A stretch of 64,000 nt of DNA from Spodoptera frugiperda (lineage: Eukaryota > Arthropoda > Insecta > Lepidoptera > Noctuidae). The stretch's first letter is position 1; every line of letters begins with the position of its first letter. The notes beneath the pieces are model-generated. The model did no database searches and was not told the DNA's origin. It worked only from the letters and a program-made list of their open reading frames with translations. Both the position numbers and the translations under genes were made by a program. Where the stretch lies: the NCBI RefSeq assembly GCF_023101765.2, contig NC_064214.1:1060001-1124000 (forward strand), in the 5' to 3' direction. This document shows, in pieces, positions 56,712 through 64,000 of the stretch.

Positions 56712-56878
56712 CTTTTTTATGGTAGACAGATAATCTGATAGTGAGTGATCAATGCTACTCATGAACACTCGCAACATCACTTTGGGATTTAGTTGGGTCT
56801 CCAATAACGTCACTCGAGCATTATATATCACACATGAATTCAGTAAGACTGTGATATGACTCCGTGGGAACGTCTCCA
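56712..56878 (+). repeat. CACCTGATGGTAAGC repeat family H1, strongly diverged copy
   Basis: CTTTTTTATGGTAGACAGAT, AATCTGATAGTGAGTGATCA, ACTCATGAACACTCGCAACA, TTGGGTCTCCAATAACGTCA, CTCGAGCATTATATATCACA, GTGATATGACTCCGTGGGAA. The block order follows 30146-30415, with many substitutions and a deletion of the middle. Confidence 0.5.
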
Positions 56879-57244
56879 TTCATCTTATATTTCGATATTT
56901 AAATATCTGTTTTACTTATACAGCATTTGTTTTTATTTCCATTCTCTGCTATACAATAATAATATTTTCTGGCTAACACTCAGTCTATCGTTTTATCACA
57001 CGAGTGCGTGCAAAGCCTGCTATTGAAATGGATGGCAGTCCGAATTCACACCAGCATAAAACGAAAATGTATTGTGAGTTTTGAATGGAGCGGGCGGCAA
57101 CGTTTTGTGATTTAAGAGAAAGCGTTTTACCATATCCATGTCCACCAAAGAATTAATAGTATAGAAGGCTAATTTTTTTAGAGACCGATTTTAAATGGTT
57201 ATATGCAAATAATTCATATTATATATTCTTACTAAAGAAACACT
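56879..57244. other. AT-rich noncoding stretch
   Basis: Contains GCGTGCAAAGCCTGCTATTG near 57006, weakly like GCGCCTGCAAAGCCTGTTTT near 63335. Otherwise nothing. Confidence 0.45.
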
Positions 57245-57425
57245 ATCTTTTTTTTATTGGGACAAACCCGCCACAGCCTCCCATACCGCTGCAACTGCTG
57301 TAAGCCAGGATCTACAGTAGATACAACCATGAAAACACCGGAACACTGAAGTCCGACGCGTCTCAGGGACATGAACGACTGTCTTGGTACCCGCAACGAA
57401 ATAATTCAGAAGATATAAAGAGGAG
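57245..57425 (-). repeat. GC-richer repeat fragment, probable non-LTR remnant
   Basis: GACAAACCCGCCACAGCCTC, CCATACCGCTGCAACTGCTG, TAAGCCAGGATCTACAGTAG, ATACAACCATGAAAACACCG, GAACACTGAAGTCCGACGCG, TCTCAGGGACATGAACGACT. It resembles a moth repeat whose minus strand carries CCGGTGTT and CAGTAGATGC-like blocks. Single copy; orientation and class uncertain. Confidence 0.4.
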
Positions 57426-58648
57426 AAGAAAAAAAACGATAGTTTGTGAATTTAAAGCAGGAAACAGAATGACTTAAGCCTAGAGACAATGTATTATAAT
57501 TAGTTCTGGCACAAAATATATAATATTCTGTCAATGAAAATTAAACCTAAAAAGGACTCTAAAAATAACAATTTCCTTTGCCGATTGAAGTCACGTTATC
57601 GCTCTTTATCTAAACTTGGAAGCAATACTGTTTCTTTTGTTACCTAAGCTAGTAAATATCATCTAATTTGCGAAAACAACTTCTATTGTCCTTTGTCACC
57701 TTTTTACGAGACCTCAAAGGAGGTCTTTGTATCTTTAAGTACTTGAGTTTTGAGACTAACCCTTAGAACTTAAAGATGGACTATAAAAAGTTCATTGTGC
57801 TACAGGAAAAATCTATTACAATGTAAAATTTTAAGAGGAAATTTACGATAAAAATCTCCTACCCATTATAAAGGTCATCTTGTTTAAATAAAAAATCAAA
57901 GAGGTACTAAATTGAACTATAGAAAGTCATGGAGGCCAAATTATGTTGACCTATTGTATAAAGTGTGTTTGTCTATTTTTCTATGACACATCTTGAATAT
58001 AATACGTAGGTAACTGATTTTGATAAGTACTTGATTCATTCCAAGAATACTGTTCGAGTACTTTAACATGTTTTTATCATACATGAAATGAACTTAGAAC
58101 CTTCCTACATCCATAAACTATTTTTATTTATGAAAAAGTTTATTTATTTAGATAACTGAGAGAGAATAATAAGGAAACGAACGTACATAGAGCTGAGAAC
58201 CACCTACTACGTTTTTCACTCAAGAACCTCTTGTTCTTTAATTCTATACTCTAAAAATAAACAAATTGTTTTTATCGATCCTTCCGAGTACATACAAAAT
58301 GATTTCAGAATATTAAACTAACAAATGCGTAACGGTAAGCGGTGCTTTGTTCAATTATGTATGACTTTGATACTGTACAGACGGACCACTTTTTAATCGC
58401 ATTGATGACAACATTGAAATCGTAACAGTAATTTACGTAATGTAGTTTTAATGTGAAATCACTCATTAGTACTTTGGGAATGAATAGTGAGAGTATCCTA
58501 AGATACTTTTTAAATATATCTTATGGTCTTGCTTTATTTTGAGATAAAACCAAAAGTACATGTTAAGTACAATGCATGATACAAGCTGATCTATTCAAAA
58601 AACTAAAGAACACAAAAGTGGGGATCTGCGTAATTTAGTTAACTTTAA
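57426..58648. other. AT-rich noncoding stretch
   Basis: Nothing supported. Confidence 0.6.
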
Positions 58649-58838
58649 AAAAAACACTAACCTGCATCAGTATTTTCTCCTGTATCATATGTGCGTTAAC
58701 AAAAATATAAATTCACATACACATCACACCCAGACCCGTAACAACAATTTGTAGTCCACATCACAATTGCTCCGTGCGGGAATCGAACCCGATACACGTT
58801 GCGCGGCAGCCGGTTGCCCAGCAATCGCACCAACAAGT
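58649..58838 (-). mobile_element. tRNA-derived SINE, copy 6
   Basis: On the minus strand: head TTGGTGCGATTGCTGGGCAA, CCGGCTGCCGCGCAACGTGT, B box TCGGGTTCGATTCCCGCACG (the best in the window), body GTTACGGGTCTGGGTGTGAT, GTGTATGTGAATTTATATTT, end GGAGAAAATACTGATGCAGG, A/T-rich tail. Confidence 0.85.
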
Positions 58839-60369
58839 TTATAACCTTTTTCTGCAAAAGTTTCACTCTCAATAATCACAAATTAATTATTGTTGCTAAC
58901 AAGCTAACTTTTTGTAGCGTGAAAGTTGCTAACAAGTTGCTCGTTTGAAAAAGTTCTATACAAACGAAAATTGGGTCACGCATAGAGTGTAACATTAAAA
59001 CAGTCTTAGAATTTAATTACGAAAATAACATCGGTCAGTTTGGGGGAACTGGATTGATGATCCTTATTAACATTTGCTTAGGACTTAGAAATGGGTACTT
59101 ATTTATTAGACTTTAATCAGCACTGACTGTTTTTTTTTTTGTTTGATTCAAAGTTTCATCGGATTCTTTCTTTATTGAAATTGTTAGACTACCTAGCAAC
59201 TGTTTGAAACAATTTCATGTTTCAATTTTTATAATGTAAATGTTTGAAACTTCTTCGCCTTTTTTAAACTTTGTTAAGTTTTTCTTAGTTCGTATGAAAT
59301 ATTCACATCGAATATAACGTCACAGTTATTGAATTATTAGTTCAAATATAACTCCTAATATTGTTATATTGAAAAAATAATTTACAATACTATTTTTCTA
59401 AGTTTGAAGAATCTCAAGAGTGTTAAAGTGAATACACGGAGACAAAACTGGTCTCGAAAGATTTAAAACTTTTCTAGAAATAAATTCTAAGTTTAGAATG
59501 ACTCCCGGGAATCTAGATGTCCTATACTTAGATATAATATGATATCGAAGTTTGATATCAATATATTTGCTCGCGGGACACTCCGATAAATATTTTTCTG
59601 TAAAATATGAGAGTATACGCTGTTGGTTTGCAGTCGTTCCATAAATCTGTACCTATTCATGTTGAGGCGTGGTGGAGTTTTCCCGCTATCGGATTTTAAT
59701 ATTTATTTACCGATTGAAATGCTAATTTTATACTCGTTTTCACGATAAGTACTTAAATAAATTAAAATTGATAAATGTATAATTAAAGCTACAATCATTT
59801 TTAGGAGCCGAGGATCAGAGAGCTACACCTAAACGTTTAGTACTCATTTTATAAGTACACGACTCTAAATTAAAGTTGGCATATCTACAATACCAAAGTG
59901 AAGATGATGAAAAAATGCGAAAGTTTGTATATTTGTTTGCTTGCTGAAAGATCGAGATGAAATTTAGAACCACTGTTCTAAAGTGAATGGCCGAAGTGAT
60001 TTTTATTAAATTCGAATTAAAAAATCCCACAAAAAAGCAGGCAAAGCCGCAGATCGAATCTAGTAACTAATATATAAGAATGGGACGATTCCTAAAGCAC
60101 TTACCGGATTTTATTCTACCACTAAAACATTCAATATTAGCTTTAATAACAAGTAAGTATATTCGCATATGTTTGATATAAAACTTCCGTTAGCTCTGGC
60201 TGTTTGAAAGTCATAAGGAAATTCAAATGTGAAAATTTTTAAAAGTTTCATAATATTCCAGCTTGAACTTGTGCAGTCTGAAGTCAAATAATGATCTTAT
60301 GTGCGACTTTAAAACGCAGTTATATTTGAAAAAAAAAAAAAATTTTTTAGCATTAGGTATATCTTTGTT
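58839..60369. other. AT-rich noncoding stretch
   Basis: A 14-A run lies at about 60329-60342, just upstream of the next foldback repeat. The 71-codon frame 59815-60030 (minus) has no motif. Confidence 0.55.
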
Positions 60370-60584
60370 TATATTATAACTTTCGTGAGACATACTAAAT
60401 TATATATTATGTTTTTCGGTTTGCTCACGAAATCATTTGAGGAGGAACACGACCAGTTTCAAGCCATGCTAGAGGCTCATATTCATGAGCAGCATTCCGC
60501 GACACACGACGCGGCAACTGTCGCGTTGCTACTATATGAGTAGCCTCTAGAGCGGCTTGAAACTAGTCGAGTTCCTCGTAATAT
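60370..60584 (+). mobile_element. Foldback repeat family F1, copy 4 (reference copy)
   Basis: ATATTATAACTTTCGTGAGA, TTATGTTTTTCGGTTTGCTC, then a left arm at 60439-60481 (GAGGAGGAACACGACCAGTT, TCAAGCCATGCTAGAGGCTC) and a matching inverted right arm at 60535-60579 (TATGAGTAGCCTCTAGAGCG, GCTTGAAACTAGTCGAGTTC). The interior holds a nested perfect pair CGCGACA...TGTCGCG. Arms are about 43 bp at roughly 85% identity by eye. Best preserved of four copies. Confidence 0.75.
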
Positions 60585-60715
60585 TTACATAAAACTAATC
60601 AAAGTTTAGGGAGTCCCACTCCCTAATCTTTGATTATTAGCATTAAGCTATTTCTACGTATAAAACGTACCTAGAAGTGATGTTACGCGATATTTTAAAT
60701 CAATATATCTCCGAC
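60585..60715. other. Short noncoding gap
   Basis: Contains a 15-bp imperfect inverted pair ATCAAAGTTTAGGGAGT ... ACTCCCTAATCTTTGAT at about 60598-60636 around a very short loop, a small hairpin. Confidence 0.55.
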
Positions 60716-60762
60716 GGTCTACAAGGCGGACATTAAAATAAAAATTAGTCATTTACCCTGTG
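60716..60762. repeat. MITE-like family M3, end fragment
   Basis: GGTCTACAAGGCGGACATTA, AAATAAAAATTAGTCATTTA, CCCTG. It corresponds to the right end of the 39740 copy. Confidence 0.5.
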
Positions 60763-61293
60763 TGTAATTATGACAAACTTTGAAATGAAAAACTCAAAAT
60801 ATTATTAAATGTGTCATATTCTTAAGTTTTAAGTAAAAAAACCGCGATAAACCATTTATTATTCGTACGGTACAGTCTAAACAAAGTACCACATTTCAGA
60901 CTGGATTCCGATTTACTTTTATGGCAGTAGTTTTATATTTACGAGTTTCACTCAGAGTATAGTGCTTGCTTCTACGAATAAAATGTTTTGATAAATGGTC
61001 GAGCGACGGTACGATAGGTTTCACCCATGGGTGCGACTGTCGCTGTATTTTAGCTGCAAAGCTCTTTGTGTTATAAAATGCAGGTCAAACATGAATAAAG
61101 CATGGCGTTGTTAAAATGCAATTGGTTGCAGGAAATGATAATAAGAGTGTAAAGTTGGTTGGGTATAATATTTTTCTTTTATGTTTTGTCGTTTTCTAAG
61201 TTAGTGGCACTGAATTTTTGAATCAGATATGGTACGATTTTAGTATAGTTAAGTAAAGGTATGGCTTTATTTGATGATATGGGTATGAGAACC
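60763..61293. other. AT-rich noncoding stretch
   Basis: Nothing supported. Confidence 0.6.
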
Positions 61294-61455
61294 TTTTTTA
61301 TACAATGGAAGGCAAATTATAAGACAGATCACCTGATGGCAAGTGATCAGCGCTGCCCTGTGACACCCGCAACACCAGAGTAGTCACAGGTGCGTTGCCG
61401 GCATTTTAAAAAGGAATACGCTGTTTACTTGAAGGTTTGAAGGTCCACTTGACAC
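61294..61455 (+). repeat. CACCTGATGGTAAGC repeat family H1, copy 5
   Basis: TTTTTTATACAATGGAAGGC, ACAGATCACCTGATGGCAAG, TGATCAGCGCTGCCCTGTGA, CACCCGCAACACCAGAGTAG, TCACAGGTGCGTTGCCGGCA, AATACGCTGTTTACTTGAAG, GTTTGAAGGTCCAC. Same subfamily as 27577. Confidence 0.7.
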
Positions 61456-63034
61456 CTACCATTCAATACATTATTTTCACGTATATAGGGTTTATCTAAT
61501 ATGTAGTGCTCATAACCATTTCTTTGGAATGAAAACTGAGACCATAAAATGTTTAAAAAGATAACAACTATGCAAAGGATATAAGCAAACATTGATCACG
61601 CTAAAAACTTAATAAGCATTATATAAATATCCTAATACCATTGGCACAAACGTGTATAGTCTAGGGGAATCAATAAAACGCCATCTGTCGGCTGTAGGCT
61701 GGCCACTAACGAGACAGGTAACACGCAAAGCTTATATCTGCCAAATTAGACTCGACCGAAATTAGGTTAGGGGGCTGAGTGTTCGTTGTTGCTTTAGAAC
61801 GGTAGTTTAATAGTATAATTGACAGGAGAACAATCAGTTTATGGAGATTTGGGTCATGAGGTGAAGAATACTTCAGATAACTAGACTTGGCGGTCAAGGT
61901 TGCTAGATTTTGTAAGTGGGTTGAATTTCTAATCATAAAATATTTGCTGATGTATTGATTTTACTGTACTAATTTTACCATCAAATTATCAGCCATCATC
62001 CCTTCGTTTTGGTTCACTGCTAGACACAAACTTCTTCAATAACTTACCTCTAAGTTCTTCTATCCCACCATTCTTCTTCCCACGTCTACTTTAACGAAGA
62101 TCGAACTTTGACAAATGTGATAAGCCGATTGCTGTTTCAACTGCCTATGTTGATTTTGTTTGACCCTAGGGTTAAATTTCTTATTGGTTATAGGATTTGG
62201 ATCAAAGTTACCCAAGCGGGTTAAAATAACCGGAACTTGTCCGGTATAGGAATAAATTAACATATTCCACTTATTAAGTATTCCGGAAGGATTTTTCTTC
62301 GACTGTTAAGACGTAAACGTTTTCCAGCCTCACTTCAAGACTACTTCGAGTACATGGAGACAGATAATAAATGGTGACAAGTGGACTATCACTGCCACTA
62401 TATTCATTAATAACTCAAAAGGACAGGATGTAAATAAAATCTTATTGATAGTAAGAAGGCAATAACCGTCATCAATGATTGTATCATTGAAAATTTATGA
62501 AGGTACTGAAGGAAAATGAGCCTTCCTATACATATGTTAGAATTTCAGTGAAGCCAATTCCAGTGGACCTTTCTAAAAGATTGATGGCGAGTATCCATCT
62601 TATTTTATATCCGTGACATTACTTTGAGGCAAATGTCAAGCGGTCAGCGACCGTAACATTCGTCTTGTATCAATTTGTATCTTGTATTATCATGTCGAAA
62701 ATGACAGTTATGTGTAAATTGATATATTTACCTGTCCTCTAATATGGAAAAAGTTTCTTTTTTCTTTCTTTGTTATTTTCTACATAATTTGGTAAAGATC
62801 TCTTTACCATAGTATATAGGGCACAGTAACAATACTTATAGTTGTTCTTTACACATTTGTATATGGTTTACACATTGTGTATGGTGGTAAAATAAAAACT
62901 ACTTATTGAGTTTTTAAGTTCGATTTTACGACTTATAACAAAACGACCGAAAAGCGAGTTCTATGAATAGAACTTGTTATATTTTTCTTTCAGAGTATAA
63001 AGCTTCAATAGTTTATAGATCTTTTTAAGGAGGG
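61456..63034. other. AT-rich noncoding stretch
   Basis: No gene. A small hairpin ACCGGA-acttg-TCCGGT lies near 62229-62245. Frames 61706-61936 and 62060-62263 (minus) have no motif. Confidence 0.5.
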
Positions 63035-63190
63035 GGGGATCAGACTCCTATGACTTGCGACGCACCGCACGCACTTCTCCTGCTTTTCGAGCCGGAGCTA
63101 CCCTTGGTCGCCACCCGCTAGGTAGTCCGCAGCTTCCGGATGGCAGGCATCAGTCGCGCGATCCTCGTCGCCCGGAGTGTCTCTCGCGAC
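63035..63190 (-). mobile_element. GAT-tail repeat family G1, copy 4 (GC-rich variant)
   Basis: On the minus strand: GACGAGGATCGCGCGACTGA, TGCCTGCCATCCGGAAGCTG, CGGACTACCTAGCGGGTGGC, GACCAAGGGTAGCTCCGGCT, CGAAAAGCAGGAGAAGTGCG, then GTGCGGTGCGTCGCAAGTCA in place of the usual GGGTGGTTTTTAG part. It reaches further 5' than the other copies and stays CpG-rich, so it may include part of a LINE coding end. Confidence 0.6.
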
Positions 63191-64000
63191 GGCTGAGGTG
63201 TGAGGTTCGTTCGCTAGTTTCTAGTTTATAGGCTCGTTTCTAGTTTATAGGTCTGTTATACATATTTCGAGCATGATTTTTATAACCATTTAATTTAAAA
63301 AAAATGCGTGTCCTAGTTAATTTTTTAAAACTAGCGCCTGCAAAGCCTGTTTTGTGAGCAAATGTTTAATTAGCAAACTTTAATATTTCAAGGAAACTTC
63401 AAAGAGGGAAGTGAAACTAATTACCTACCTCTTAATAGGCGTAATGATTACGTTCATTACTAAAGGTCGTATGTGTGATTCTCTCATATATGTTTATAGC
63501 CCTTCTTATGTTTACTTTAAGGGTTATTACCGTGTAACACTAAAATGAGGTACTATGATTAAAATCAAAGTAATTTTGGAACCGAATTAAACTTAATGGT
63601 TTATAATAAGTTGAATGTTCACTGTAAACGAATGTTTGTCACATACGTATTTGGTTACGTCCTTCATAGAAGAAATAATTATGAAACATTTTACTAACTT
63701 AATTTTAGGTTTATATTTTATGTTTGTAAACAAAATATCATTATGCTACAAGTCCAAATTTGGAAAATGCGCCACTTGTGCGCCTATTGAATCAAAATAT
63801 ACCAACTCTACCTCTCCAGCGACTGTTTCAAAGACGAGTCTTACCGATGGAATTAATAGCTAACCAATGATTAAGTTATGATTAAAATATATAAAACAAC
63901 TTTATATGTAACACCAAAATATTTAAGTGCGTCGTCATATCTTTTATAAAGGTATAAACGACTTCAATATCTTTTATAAAGGTTGCATATTACAGCGCAT
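63191..64000. other. Right edge: noncoding, with two short direct repeats
   Basis: TCTAGTTTATAGG occurs twice at about 63219-63251. ATATCTTTTATAAAGGT occurs at 63937-63953 and 63967-63983, a 30-bp period. The 82-codon frame at 63615-63863 ends in a Ser/Thr-rich stretch (CAPIESKYTNSTSPATVSKT) with no domain or splice evidence; I do not call it a gene. Confidence 0.45.

Overview
The window looks like nuclear DNA from a moth, probably a noctuid or close relative (Lepidoptera). It is AT-rich (I judge about two-thirds A+T by eye). It has no operon-like packing of genes, and the longest open frame in 64 kb is 104 codons. It is crowded with short interspersed repeats of kinds I know from moth genomes: a tRNA-derived SINE, LINE 3' tails ending in TTTGACTTTGA, (GAT)n or AAATAAA, Helitron/Lep1-like noncoding repeats and several foldback MITEs. 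The species is an inference from repeat type; no diagnostic gene is present.

Gene content is very low. The one place where promoter, start codon and splice donor line up is 40.9-41.13 kb on the + strand: a GC- and CpG-rich, TATA-less patch with an insect initiator, a short leader, two candidate ATGs and a canonical CAAG|GTAAGT donor at 41120/41121. I read this as the first coding exon, possibly an alternative one, of a gene whose other exons lie beyond the right edge. About 23 kb of the window would then be its first intron. I cannot name the gene.

Layout. 0-9 kb: LINE tail, SINE, CR1-like fragment, foldback repeat, two GAT-tail repeats, a clear 306-bp MITE (8819-9124) and a perfect 16-bp hairpin. 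9-20 kb: Helitron/Lep1-type repeats, a foldback element at 10.7 kb, a 144-bp tandem duplication at 13.5 kb, a diverged duplication at 15.8/16.4 kb and a compact double hairpin at 18.2 kb. 20-31 kb: LINE tail, two SINEs, several copies of the CACCTGATGGTAAGC family, a 127-bp MITE. 31-41 kb: AT-rich sequence with MITE copies, then the promoter/exon. 41-49 kb: a striking ATCGATCG-rich foldback element, further repeats, a fourth SINE and a 1.5-kb block of duplicated noncoding repeats. 49-64 kb: a GC-rich island of unknown nature, two more SINEs, further MITE copies and a GC-rich LINE remnant near 63.1 kb.

I found no rRNA, intact tRNA, CRISPR array, viral gene or intact transposase/reverse transcriptase. 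Nothing amounts to a demonstrably new biological system. The most unusual objects are the ATCGATCG foldback element, the 10-bp inverted repeat wrapped around the predicted transcription start, and the GC island at 49.5 kb.
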